Shown: piece by piece, positions 46,572 to 58,590 of the stretch | Layout: each line of letters begins with the position of its first letter | Position numbering within the stretch: position 1 is the first letter of the stretch | Assembly: GCA_018902385.1 (NCBI GenBank) | Contig: JABSSW010000036.1 | Coordinates: 434,001 to 498,000, forward strand | Direction: 5' to 3' | Source: Physcia stellaris | Lineage: Eukaryota > Ascomycota > Lecanoromycetes > Caliciales > Physciaceae | DNA: 64,000 nt | Program-made: the position numbers and the translations under genes | Notes under the pieces: model-generated | What the model was told of the DNA's origin: nothing | What the model saw: only the letters and a program-made list of their open reading frames with translations | The model's database searches: none

Positions 46572-48270
46572 GGCAAGAGTGTTGGCAACAACCACAAGGC
46601 TGTCAAAAATAGGGATCAACTGCTAGTAAGAGGTCAGCATTGCTGTAAGAGGACGAGGAAACTTGATGGGCATGGTTGCGTGGGGCAGCTCCTACCACAG
46701 ACGATATTGGCAGTTGCAAGTTGCAGGAATGGCAAACAGCTGTGAGCACAAGGCATGGAATAGGGACTGAGAAGGAGCTTTATGAGAATCGACTGCAATC
46801 CCAGCAAGAGAGTAGAAGCGAGGCTCGGTCGCTGGTGCAGGTCTTAGCGGAGTGTGGCCGGAGAGGAGGCAATTCGCAAGAGTGTACTGCTCATGAGCTT
46901 GGCTTAGTCGCAAGTCAAGGTAGAGGATAGAAGTGAAGCAATAAGCGGGTCTGCATCCTACAGGCCGATGCTCGTCGATGCTGCATCAAGTCGTCGGGAT
47001 GAAAAAGTGAGGCAGCCAGTCAAAAGGATCTTGGGCTCGCTTGGTCAGAGCGTCGGAGAAAGAATCCCAAGCACTTTCGGGCGCGACGCTTGACGGTCCC
47101 CGACTCCTCGGTCCAAACATTGTCGAGTACATGCACCCTCGTCACTGTCTGAACAGACCAAGACAAACCACGCACTCTGTCACGAGTCTCCTCACTTGCA
47201 TCTGCGCGCTGCTGCTTACTGACAAGGAACAATCCTTTTCTCACAACACTGACAAGCTTGACAGGCATTGCCTAGCCTCGCTGACCAAGATCTCATCAAC
47301 GCCGATTTTCATTATGATTCATGCCACGTATTTTCGAAAACCGCTGCTAGTCCGATCGAATGCATCTAGTATATGTGCCGCTCGACAACATGAGCTCAAT
47401 GGAGCCTTCAGAGACGGCGGTACGGAGGTACTACCTAGGTGGTTGCCTGAGGAGGACCTTTCCTCCGAGGTGTCCGCCTCACTCCCTTCTCCAAACCGGA
47501 CCCTCAGTGATTAGTCGGATCGTTCGTGAACATGAGAGAGTAAAGTACCAGTTCCAAAATAGATAAGTGGAAAGGTACCGTAACCGTGCTAAGAAATACC
47601 AGCTGCGGAAGATTCCCTGTATGCCTGTCAATCACTGGATTTTATCATTCAAGACACGATCTGGTCTGGGAGAATTTTGCAAGGACATGTAGAATGGCCT
47701 GAGTGCCACCTCACGGATAGCCAGACGGGCTGAAATTTGCACTATTGGTTAGTTGTCAACGACTCCCGTCTAGAGAGAACTTATGCTCTCGAAGACGGAA
47801 GACTACATGAACTTTGATATCAATTACTCACCCGTCCCTGGATGGTCTCTATCTAGATGCCCGGATGTAGATTCGATCGTTGCTAGATATTTGAAATGGG
47901 CTCCAATTGTCGCAGCCATCTTGACTTTGTGATGGCTTAGTACTCCGTAATAAAGGAGATAACTTTGTCTACGTAGACTGTAAATGAGAGACAACAGCAT
48001 GTAATGTTTGCTTAGAACACCTTTACAGCCACAGAACGTTCTTCCCATGAGTTGGGGTTTCCTCCTACTTTCAAATAAGTAAACCGTCGAAGGTCGACTG
48101 TCAAGCATGCAAGTGCAATTGCAAGTCAAGGTGGCACGCCAAGCTTTCAGGGGCGATTATCCGCAACCTTAAATTTGAGCCGCATCCAGCTCGAGACACC
48201 ATCTGTCTTGATCTGAAGGAACACTGGAAGCGCATTAGCTGCTTGCTCTTTACCCTTCGACTTCTCAATA
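46572..48270. other. intergenic between divergent C2H2 and STT3 genes
   Basis: A 1.7-kb spacer that holds both promoters. A 157-codon plus frame (47041-47514) shows no domain. No repeats or RNA genes found. Confidence 0.5.
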
Positions 48271-50910
48271 ATGGTCGCAGCTACCATCGAGCCTTTTTTC
48301 AAAGGAGATACTGGCCGGAATACGCGCGGTCTTCTTCGGCTCATTATTTTGTGCACGATAGCCGGTGCTGCCGTTGCGAGCCGTCTGTTCAGCGTGATCA
48401 GTATGACATCCCAGAGTCCCCATCATTCTCAATCGCAAGCTGTGTGGTGCAAGGACTGACGCTTGTTCCGCTATCAGGATTCGAGAGCATCATACATGAA
48501 TGTTAGTACCAGTCGATCGATCCGACTAGACGAATCACCAAAAACACTTTAAGCACGAGGGTAATTGATAGACAAACAGTTGATCCGTGGTTCAATTTCC
48601 GAGCAACCAAGTACCTCGTGCAAAACGGATTCTATAGTTTCTGGGACTGGTTTGACGACCGTAAGCTTTCCCACTGGAACATCATCTACGAAATCTGGGA
48701 TATTATGTACCGTTGAATATCCTCCACGCGCCATGTAGGGCCACAACATGCTGATTATGAAGTTACTGACATGGCTCTTCATCAGGAACATGGCACCCGC
48801 TAGGGCGCGTTACGGGCGGGACCCTATATCCAGGTCTCATGGTGACCAGCGGTGTCATATACCATGTTCTCCGACTACTGTCAATGCCTGTTGACATTCG
48901 TAACATTTGTGTGCTACTCGCCCCCGCCTGCTCAGGTCTCACCGCACTGGCTTCGTATCTCATAACCTCGGAGATGACTACATCGCCTTCAGCCGGTTTG
49001 CTCGCAGCGGCCTTCATGGGGATCACTCCTGGGTACATCTCAAGATCTGTTGCTGGAAGCTACGACAATGAAGCTATCGCTATATTCCTATTGGTCTTCA
49101 CCTTCTACTTGTGGATCAAATCGGTGAAGAACGGTTCTGCAATGTGGGGCGCTTTCACAGCGCTCTTTTACGGCTACATGGTATCTGCTTGGGGAGGTTA
49201 TGTGTTCATCACAAATCTATTACCACTGCACGCCTTTGTCTTGATCTGCATGGGCCGGTATAGCCCCCGGCTCTATGTCAGCTATAGCACGTGGTTCGCC
49301 TTGGGTACTCTTGCCAGTATGCAAGTCCCCTTTGTGGGATTCTTGCCTATCAGAAGCAGCGAACACATGTCGGCATTAGGTATGTAAATTGATAGCACTT
49401 GCAAGGCGAGCTACCGCTGATATATCAGGTGTGTTCGGGCTCTTGCAATTGGTTGCTTTCGTCGAGTTCATTCGCCAGCAGGTGCCCAATAAACAGTTCC
49501 AGACCCTCCTTCGAGCTCTGATTATAATCGTTTTTGCCGTGTCTGTTGGTGGACTCGTTCTGCTTACGGTCTCTGGTGTCATTGCGCCATGGAGCGGCCG
49601 CTTCTATTCACTTTGGGATACTGGATACGCAAAGATCCACATACCCATCATTGCTTCGGTATCCGAGCATCAGCCGACCGCATGGCCTGCATTCTTCTTC
49701 GATCTTAATCTCCTCATCTGGCTTTTCCCAGCTGGAGTTTACATGTGCTTCCAACAGCTAAAGGATGAGCACGTTTTCGTCGTTATATATGCTGTTTTGG
49801 CAAGCTATTTCGCCGGGGTCATGGTTCGACTAATGCTAACCCTCACCCCGGTTGTCTGCATCGCTGCAGCTTTGGCCTTATCGAGTATCTTGGACACCTA
49901 CCTGGTCGCTGACGCTCCAAAGCAGAAATCGGAGGCCAACGGTCAACCCGCAGGCGACAGCACCAAAGCCGTAGCATCGGCATTTCAAGATTCTCTACGC
50001 TCTACTCGGAACCCAGTTCTTGGTATTTATTCCTATATCTCGAAAGCCTCCATATCTGCAATCACCACGCTATACCTATTGCTATTCGTTCTTCACTGTA
50101 CTTGGGTTACCTCAAACGCATATTCCTCGCCTTCTGTCGTGCTTGCTAGCCGCATGCCTGATGGAAGCCAACACATTATCGATGACTATCGTGAAGCCTA
50201 CTACTGGCTACGCCAGAACACCCCAGATAATGCAAAGATTATGTCCTGGTGGGACTACGGGTACCAGATCGGGGGCATGGCCGATCGACCCACCCTGGTT
50301 GACAACAATACCTGGAATAACACCCACATCGCCACGGTTGGCAAAGCAATGAGCTCAAGAGAAGAAGTCAGCTATCCGATACTGAGGCAGCATGATGTCG
50401 ATTATGTGCTGGTGGTGTTCGGAGCATTGTTGGGATACTCTGGCGATGACATCAATAAATTCTTGTGGATGGTGAGGATTGCGGAAGGAATATGGCCGGA
50501 TGAGGTCAAGGAGCGGGACTTCTTTACCGCAAGAGGGGAGTATAAGGTCGACGACGATGCAACGCCGACGATGAGGAACAGTTTGATGTAAGCCATTGCG
50601 CAGCTCTCAAACACTCACCACCTGGCTAATTTCTTTTAGGTACAAAATGTCATACTATAATTACAACGCCCTCTTCCCAGCCGGCCAAGCCCAGGATCGT
50701 GTTCGGGGATGCCGTCTTCCAGCCGAGGGTCCGCAACTCAACACACTTGAGGAAGCTTTCACAAGCGAGAACTGGATAATTCGGATCTACAAAGTGAAGG
50801 ATCTTGACAACGTTGGCAGGGACCATGCTAGCGCAGTGGCTTTTGACAAGGGGAACAAGAAGCGAAAAACGGCAAAACGAAGGGGAGCAAGAGTTTTAAG
50901 GACAGAATGA
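48271..50910 (+). CDS. STT3: oligosaccharyltransferase catalytic subunit STT3
   Basis: Six exons, 48271-48400, 48478-48501, 48580-48660, 48786-49379, 49429-50587 and 50640-50910, give 752 aa, the usual size. One exon is only 24 bp. Splicing restores the first luminal loop: [20 protein letters not shown], with the catalytic DxD-like acidic site, then [39 protein letters not shown] and the acceptor-binding WWDYGYQI with [11 protein letters not shown] are all present, as is a DxxK-like region near NKFLWMVRI. About 11-13 membrane spans precede the luminal domain. The enzyme moves the lipid-linked glycan to Asn-X-Ser/Thr sites in the endoplasmic reticulum. The Lys/Arg-rich tail ends at 50910. Complete and intact. 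Confidence 0.95.
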
Positions 50911-52270
50911 GCGTGTCTTGTGTACCATCGATACTTCGTAACATGTACAATACGGTAAAGACTCGGAGACGCTGTGTGACTGGTAGAGAGTGAAGAGGGA
51001 TTTTGCTATAGATGTGAGAATAAGGCCTAGTCGACAATGGCCACCTACATGTACACATTTGAAAAATCTGAGAGGCTCATGTGTAGTGGAATCGTAAGAT
51101 CGATTTCTCCTCCATGGGGTCTTCCGACGTACGCATTCGCCTGCTGCGACCCCCCGTTGTTTACAATAGATATTCCGCAGTCCTGAACTTCATCCCCCGT
51201 GTCGTAAAGTTGATTCCCATTAACATCTAGCCTCTGCTCCCAACAAGCCCGGGACCAGCCGTTCTTCTCGTCGCTCCCATCAAGCCACTCGTCAAGCCAG
51301 CGCTCTGGGAGACACTTGTGAGGTTCTGGGATTCATTATTCTCGAAGCCTCCGGCCGGTAGAGACGGTTCTAAGTGCGGCGGGAGTGACAAAGCTGATCT
51401 TATCGGGAACAAGCCGCAGGACTGGGCCGTCCTTTTCATGGGCAGCGAAGACGGTGCGTGTAAGGCATTTCAACTTGTGTATTCTTTTGGCCTAGGTTGC
51501 AAAGAGATCACGGAATCATCGACAGAAGAGGGAAGCGCGAGTGGCGGTATGGATAAGTAAGTAGGTACATGTAGTTTGTAGATATCGAATGTGTCCCAAT
51601 TCGGGTTGTTCGGACCGCGTACCGTTTTCCGATGTGCAGAACTCTTGCGATTGCTTGACACTTGTAAATCTTTTTTATCTCGTCTCATTTTTGATGCATT
51701 ATTCAGAAATGATCAAAATTCTGTATGATGTTTTTTCGTTTGAATTTTTTTTCAATTATCATTCAACGAATTTCGAAACAAACATTTATCAAATTTCAAA
51801 TTATCATTGACAAGTAGGCCCGGAAGTTTTTAAAAAAAACTTTGTCGGGAAATCTCAGGGTTAGGGCCAGATCTGATAAGATTGCAGAATCCGGAGCGGG
51901 CACAAAGTTGGCCACGGCGTAGTTTTCGAAGCCCCAGAACTATTGCGATAATGAACCGATTTCTGTTATTTCTACGGCGTTGGAATGCGCTCATTTCGTA
52001 TTACAATTTTGGCTAGATAAGTGAGAATCATAAGTGGTTGTTGATTGGGGTGCAAGATGCGAAGCAACTGTATGGCGCATTACGTTCGATGATGAGGCGC
52101 CAAGTAGACCCTGAGCTAGCCAGATCAGGAAAGAGTGCCGCAAATCAACTTGAGAATCTGAATGAGAGTCTGAATGCCAGGCATGGAGTCTGAACTGCAG
52201 AAATTGCAGTCATTTGACCACATCTTCGAAGCATATCATGGTTCTCGATTGGGTATAGCGCAATAGGGTA
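50911..52270. other. intergenic, turning AT-rich
   Basis: 3' flank of STT3. From about 51650 to 51840 the sequence is strongly AT-rich. An AGGGTTAGGG word sits at 51857-51866. A plus-strand frame at 51318-51560 has no recognised domain. Confidence 0.45.
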
Positions 52271-53767
52271 TCAGGATGTATTTGCCCTGATATCAGCCAT
52301 ATTGGATACTATGTACATATGTATGCTGTTTCGAATGGCCTGGCCACCTGCGGCGGAGATATCGAGAATATGCCATACAAATCGGGCCTGTTTCTCCAGC
52401 GAGGTCTTCTGGCTTATTAAGGCCCCAAAAGCTCGAATCTGCAGTCTTTGCATCGGTGTATGCCTGCGGAAGTGATCCGCGCATGGAGGCATTCGGTGAG
52501 GCATTCGGTGAGGCATTCGGTGAGGCATTTGCTGAGGCATTTGGTGGAGCATTTGGTGGAGCATTTGATAAGGCAATTCGTGGAGGTTATATCGACCATG
52601 GCATACTCGAGTAAAGCTCTCTTTTTGCTTCCATTTATGCTCGTCTGCTTCGGTTCTCAATTCAACCAACTCGCTCCATTGCACTCCTTCGTCGTCGTCA
52701 GAACGATTGTCAGAATCGATCGATTCGTCGGTCATATATGTATCGTCCGACTCATCAGAATCATCCGGCTCGTCTGGCCAAGCTGAATGCTTTTCCCTTT
52801 CTATTCTTGCTGCCTCCGCATTTACTCTTTCGTTCGCCTCTTTCGCTCGCTTGATATCTTTTGCAAGCTGAATTTCTTCGCGAGTTGGAATATTGTGTGG
52901 AGGATCAAGTTTCCATCTCTTTCTTTGCATTGCATTGCAAGCGTATTTCGTCAACGATTTAAGAAGAAAACGACTGCTATGTCTGACTATTTCCTCCCTC
53001 ATATGCAAGCGAATTCCGTCCTCATCGTTGGCTCGAACAGCGGTAGAAAGAGAAGAGTAATACTTCTTGAATTTGCAATGAGCATAACCACTCCATACAG
53101 AACGCTCCGTCCAAGGTTGAAAACGAAAATGCTCTTGAAACAAAGCCCCTCCAGACAGTCCTAACCGATATTCGAGATCCGAAGAAAGTTCTCCATTGAT
53201 TCGTATGATTTCAGATCGTTCCAATCGCCAAAAGTATTGAAAGATCTGACCCTCCCAAGCTTCCTGATCCTTTTGCAGCAGTTTTTGCTGTGATTCCACT
53301 TGAGAACGCGTATGTGTCTTAACCTTTGAAACATCGAATGCAACGTCAAACATGGGACGTGCTTTAGTCATTGGATCCTGAATAATAGCTGGCTGTGGGA
53401 CCGGGTAGATTCCAGGCTCTTGTCTATCCAACATCATTCCATTTCGGCCATTGATTGTGTAGTGAGGCTCTCGAAACTCGACGGGTGTTTGAGGTGTAAC
53501 AGTCATTGAATGACATTCGTAGGGAGCGCTGATTTCGATCGATGCAGCAGCAGAAGTAAAGGTAGAAGTAGGAGTAGGAGTAAGTTTCTGGAGAGCACCC
53601 CGTTTCTCTCGCTCTTTGGCATGGCGATTTGCTGCACCACGCGAACGCGCCGTAGTAGAAAGGCCTAAATCCAACGTCAGCTGCATGATTTGTTGGGATT
53701 CGTTGAAATTCTCGTGGTTGAGTTGATATGGAGTTGAAGTTGATGTTGTTGTTGGTGTTTGGGTCAT
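52271..53767 (-). CDS. hypothetical protein with a Met-Pro/Gln-rich tandem repeat
   Basis: An intronless 498-aa frame from a true ATG. I do not recognise it. The N-terminus is Thr/Ser-rich. The middle is soluble-looking and Trp/Arg-rich (FQYFWRLERSEIIRINGEL, WTERSVWSGYAHCKFKKYY), followed by a long charged helix (KDIKRAKEANERVNAEAARI) and an acidic run. Near residue 396-428 a 4-residue repeat (MPHR/MPQQ/MLHQ) is coded by eight 12-bp units. It lies between STT3 and a very AT-rich block, a typical place for lineage-specific or transposon-derived genes. Codon use looks normal rather than AT-biased. No transposase, gag or DNA-binding motif was seen. Confidence 0.6.
   Translation of the reverse strand: MTQTPTTTSTSTPYQLNHENFNESQQIMQLTLDLGLSTTARSRGAANRHAKEREKRGALQKLTPTPTSTFTSAAASIEISAPYECHSMTVTPQTPVEFREPHYTINGRNGMMLDRQEPGIYPVPQPAIIQDPMTKARPMFDVAFDVSKVKTHTRSQVESQQKLLQKDQEAWEGQIFQYFWRLERSEIIRINGELSSDLEYRLGLSGGALFQEHFRFQPWTERSVWSGYAHCKFKKYYSSLSTAVRANDEDGIRLHMREEIVRHSSRFLLKSLTKYACNAMQRKRWKLDPPHNIPTREEIQLAKDIKRAKEANERVNAEAARIEREKHSAWPDEPDDSDESDDTYMTDESIDSDNRSDDDEGVQWSELVELRTEADEHKWKQKESFTRVCHGRYNLHELPYQMLHQMLHQMPQQMPHRMPHRMPHRMPPCADHFRRHTPMQRLQIRAFGALISQKTSLEKQARFVWHILDISAAGGQAIRNSIHMYIVSNMADIRANTS
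52486..52581 (+). repeat. 12-bp tandem repeat, eight units
   Basis: The first three units are identical (GAGGCATTCGGT) and later ones drift (GAGGCATTTGCT, GGAGCATTTGGT, AAGGCAATTCGT). The unit length keeps the reading frame of the overlapping minus-strand gene. Confidence 0.85.
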
Positions 53768-54144
53768 CGAACCCCGAATCCATCAATTTGTATGCGATCA
53801 AAACTCCGCATTTCAATAACTCGATGCGCCCACGTCAGAATTTAACAAACGTTACAGTATTGGATTCCCCTCATTAAACTCTACAACTTTGACTACATAA
53901 ACAAAAATCATATCAAGTTCTTGGTTGGTGTGCAATGTGCGAAAAAGTTGCACCAAAACTTTGATGTTCTTCGCCAAGATTGGTCTAACCCAATAAGGAA
54001 GTAAACTTTTTGTAGAGGAAACGATAGATATTTTTTTATAGGTTGTGTTCTATGAATATTTATAAAATCGTGCATGAATAAATTTCTATTGTAAATATTA
54101 TTCAATTTATTCGTGCATGAATTATTATTTCTGTTTGAATTTAT

Positions 54145-54210
54145 ATTCGTGCATGAATTAAATTATATTCGTGCATGAATTAAATTATATTCGTGCATGA
54201 ATTAAATTAT
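54145..54210 (+). repeat. 22-bp tandem repeat, three perfect units
   Basis: The unit begins ATTCGTGCATGAATT. Isolated copies of the core TCGTGCATGAAT recur at about 54070, 54111 and 54307. Confidence 0.85.
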
Positions 54211-55098
54211 ATTTGCATTTGTCACACAATTTTGATTTTTATTCGTTTATTAAATTTATTCGTCATCAATTAAATTATATTGATTTTGAATATTTCGAAT
54301 TTAATCGTGCATGAATAAATTTCTATTGTAAATAATATTTTTAATTTATTCATGCATGAATAAAAATATTTATTTATGAATTAATTTTACTTTTGAATTA
54401 ATTTTCATGTTTATTTAAACAATCATCATTTCACGTTTAAATTTTTTTTTTGATCAAATTATATTTATTCAATTAAATTCATTCATACAACGAATATATT
54501 TATTATTCAGCATAAATATGTCGATTTTTGTAAACGAAAATTCTAACAATTACTTTACAACAATTGACGATTTTCGAAACATATTTTGTGATTTTATTGA
54601 TTCAAATTTTATAATCGACGAATTTTTGATTTATTTTGCTTAAATCAAAACAAAATATCGAAAATTATTTTTGGATAAATATTGTTTATTTGACGACGAA
54701 AACGATGAAAAACGATTGAATAAAATTTATTCGTGAATACAAACGATCTAATGTAAGCATAATATTTTGTATTAAAATTATAAAATTTTAATTTTATAGA
54801 AATTTATTTTATCTTCGAACGAACAAGAAAATTATTTTGAGAATTTCGATCATAAAATTCAATAATTTTTCGAAATACAAAAAAGTTTGAAAAATTATAT
54901 TGATTTAAATTATTAATTTATTTTTAATATACGGTGATAACATTTTTTTTTTTTTACAGTTTATATATCAATTTTAATAGCAATTTCGATAACGTTTTTT
55001 TTTCATAAAATTTTCAAATTTTACGTCAATTTTCAAATCAATTGTACGCAAGAAAATTCGATATTCGAATCATTTTTCGACAAAAATTTCAAAAATTT

Positions 55099-55985
55099 GT
55101 ATAAAATTAATCGTTAATGCGATTAATCTCAATTTCATCATTTTTTAATTTCATTTTTCACGTAAATTTCATAATTGATTTTAGAATTTCGATACGTGTA
55201 ATATTCATCGAGAACATGACTTCACGTTCAGTTAAAAGTCGAAACTTCGAGAAATTTACGAGTTCAAAAACTTCAAAAATTCGTAACAAATTAGTCGCTA
55301 GTCCGATTCGGCTCAATTTTATCACTTTTCAATTCGATTTTTTACGTCGATTTCAGAACTGGTTTCACATTTTCGATACGTGTATTATTCATCGAGAAAC
55401 GACTTCACTTCCAATCAAATCTCGAGACTTCGAGAAATTTCGAGTCAGAAAAGTTTGAAAAATTCGTAACAAATTAGTCGCTAGCCCGATTCGGCCCAAC
55501 CCCACCACTTTTCAACTCCATTTTTTACGTAGATTTCAGAACTGGTTTCACATTTTCGATACGTGTATTATTCATCGAGAAACGACTTCACGGTACCAAC
55601 AAAATCTCGGAACTTCGAGAAATTTCGAGTCAGAAAAGTTTGAAAAATTCGTAACAAATTAGCCGCTAAGCCCGATTCGGCCCAAACCCACCACTTTTTT
55701 CAATTCCATTTTTTCTTGTAGATTTCAGAACTGGTTTCAGATTTTTGATACGTGTATTATTCATCGAGAAACAGCTCCACTTCCAACCAAATCTCGGGAC
55801 TTCGAGAAATTTCGAGTGAAAAACAAAATTTGAAAAATTCGTAACAAATTAACCACTAACCCGATTCGGACAAACTATATGGCTTTTTAACTCCATTTTT
55901 TACGTAGATTTCAGAACTGGTTTCAGATTTCTGATACGTATGATATTCATCAAGAAACGGCTCCACTTCCAACAGACTCTCTAGT
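55099..55985 (+). repeat. degenerate tandem array, about 184-bp unit, near five copies
   Basis: The phrase GTAACAAATTAG.CGCTA recurs at 55283, 55466, 55651 and, altered, 55841, with an AT-decayed form at about 55099, giving steps of 184, 183, 185 and 190 bp. Each unit also carries TTTCAGAACTGGTTTCA and CGTGTATTATTCATCGAGAA. The first copies are AT-rich and the third and fourth keep CCCGATTCGGCCC, so C-to-T decay differs along the array. Confidence 0.85.
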
Positions 55986-56204
55986 GGTTGGAAGTGGAGC
56001 TAGGTAACCCTAACCCCACCCACCAAATCGATTGCGATATGGTGCACCACTACCGTTAGAGTGAATGTTAGAATTGTATCAACGTCGTTGAATAAATATC
56101 AAAATCGAAAAATATCATCAATTTCGTTGAAAAAAATTTGATTTTATTGTATTAAAAATTATTATATCAAAATATTTAGTCATTCGACGTCAACAAATTT
56201 ATCT

Positions 56205-56236
56205 ATTTATTTATTTATTTATTTATTTATTTATTT
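56205..56236 (+). repeat. (ATTT)8 microsatellite
   Basis: Eight perfect tetranucleotide units. Confidence 0.95.
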
Positions 56237-58204
56237 GTCGAATTATTTATTTGCATCATGTCGCATTTCGACTCATTTTATTGCAAAAATTATCAACGAA
56301 TGTTCGACATTTTCTATTCAAATCTTTTCATATTTGTTAAATATTTTGAAAAAGATGTCGTTTACAAAAAAAACATAATTATTTATCGTGATGTCAACAA
56401 ATTTCTGACAAATCTTGAACGCAAAACGAAAAAACATTCAAAAATCGAATCGCATCTTATTGTTCGATATTGTTTTCAAGATTTTGCGAAACAATGATTT
56501 TTTGAACAAACGTCATATTTACAAAAATATTGAACCAAGAAATTCGATATTTTATGCGAAACGTTATATTAAAAATTCGAATCAAAAACGATGTTCGCAT
56601 TTTTTATTTTATTTCGAAACGAAATCGTCGAATTTATATCAAAAACGATGATTGCAAAACGTATATTCATCGCATTAATCGAAACATCAAACGCAATGAT
56701 CGCAATGTCAACATTTTTTGCAACATTTTTAACACGAAATGAATCAACATTGATGTTCACATCATTTATTATTTTTTCAAAAATGATTTCGAAAAATTCA
56801 TTTTTCGATATTTTTTTTATGATTTTATCAATTTCATCAATTGCAACATCAAAAAATCAATATTTTGAATCGAAATAGTTTCACGTTCAGTCGTTGCATC
56901 AAAATCGTCACGTTTTTCGATATTTACATCAAAAAATGTATCAAAAGCGTTGAAAATTGCATCGATCAATTGTTCGTCTATTTCGTCGTTTATTTTTTCT
57001 CGAAATTCGATTTCAAAACATCAAAAATTTTATTTGATCATCAATGATTTGTACGAAATGTTTGTTGATATATATTTGATATATTATTACAATATATATA
57101 ATTTTAATTTAATATATTGCATATAATGCGTATATTATTTATATTTTATATGTGAATATAATTTATTATTTCACGAAATTATCAATTTGTAATTCAACGA
57201 TTTAATTTTTCAAATTTATATAATTTAAAAAATAAATTGTTATATTTTTTTTTTAAATAAATCGAACAAATACATATTAAATTGTAACGAATTAAATATT
57301 ATTATTTTACAAAATAAAATATTACAATAAAATTAAATTTTTACAATAAAATTATAAAAAATGTATTGTTAATATTAAAAATTATAAAATTTATTTGTTA
57401 AAATATTTAAATTTAACTTTTTCAAAAAATAAAAATAATTTTGAAAATATTTAAAAATTTTGAAATTAATATAACAAAATCATTATACGATATTATAAAA
57501 TTGATAATTAATTTTATATAATTTTAAAATTGAAATCGAATATATTAAAAAATCAAAACGTACAAAATGATTGTTTGTTTTAATTAATTTTTAAACATAA
57601 AATTATTAATGAATTAATTATATTTATATGTAATAAAATTCAAAATTAAATTGTTAATTTTAATTTTAATTTTATTTTAAATTATTTGAATTATAAAAAT
57701 ATTTTTAATAATTAATTTGTATTAATGAATTCGAAAATATTTTGTTTATCAATAATATAAAACAAATGAATTTTATTTTAATTCAAAATTTTAAATATTG
57801 ATTTGTATATAATTTTAATTAATATCATTGTTTTATAATTACAATTTGCAAATTAACATTGCGAACAAATGTCGCGAACGAAAACGTTAAAAAAAAATTT
57901 TGTATTGAAAAATCGATTTTAAAAAAACGAACGCAAAATTCAGAAAAAATCATTTGCGAAACAAAATATTTTATTATAAAAAGATTTTATGTAATAAAAT
58001 TCATTGTTAATTTTAAAATTTTAAATTGCAATTATAAAAATATTTTTAAAACATTTGTATTTTGAAAACATTTTGTTTATCGATAATATAAAACAAATGA
58101 ATTTTATTTAAATTCAAAATTTTAAATATTAATTTGTATATAATTTTAAAAACATTGTTGTTATAATTACAATTTGCAAAAAACATTGCGAACAAATGTC
58201 GCGA

Positions 58205-58590
58205 ACGAACGTTACAAGAAAATTTTGCAAAAAACATTGCATGAAAACATTGCATGAAAACATTGCAAAAAAACATTGCAAAAAAACATTGTTAAAAAAA
58301 CATTGCATGAAAACATTGCATGAAAACATTGCATGAAAACATTGTTGACAAACATTGTTGACAAACATTGTTGACAAACATTACGAACAAACAAACATTG
58401 CATGAAAACATTGCAAAAAAACATTGTTGACAAACATTGCGAACAAACATTGCGAACAAACATTGCAAAAAAATTTTGCAAAAAAATTTTGCAAAAAATT
58501 TTGCAAAAAAACATTGTTAAAAAATATTGCAAACAAACATTGCATGAAAATATTGTTGACAAACATTGCAAAAAAACATTGCAATAAATT
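58205..58590 (+). repeat. minisatellite of about 13-15 bp units (ACATTGCATGAAA / ACATTGTTGACAA)
   Basis: More than 20 variant units built on ACATTG follow each other, with local runs of the same variant, such as three ACATTGTTGACAA in a row near 58341-58380. Confidence 0.85.
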
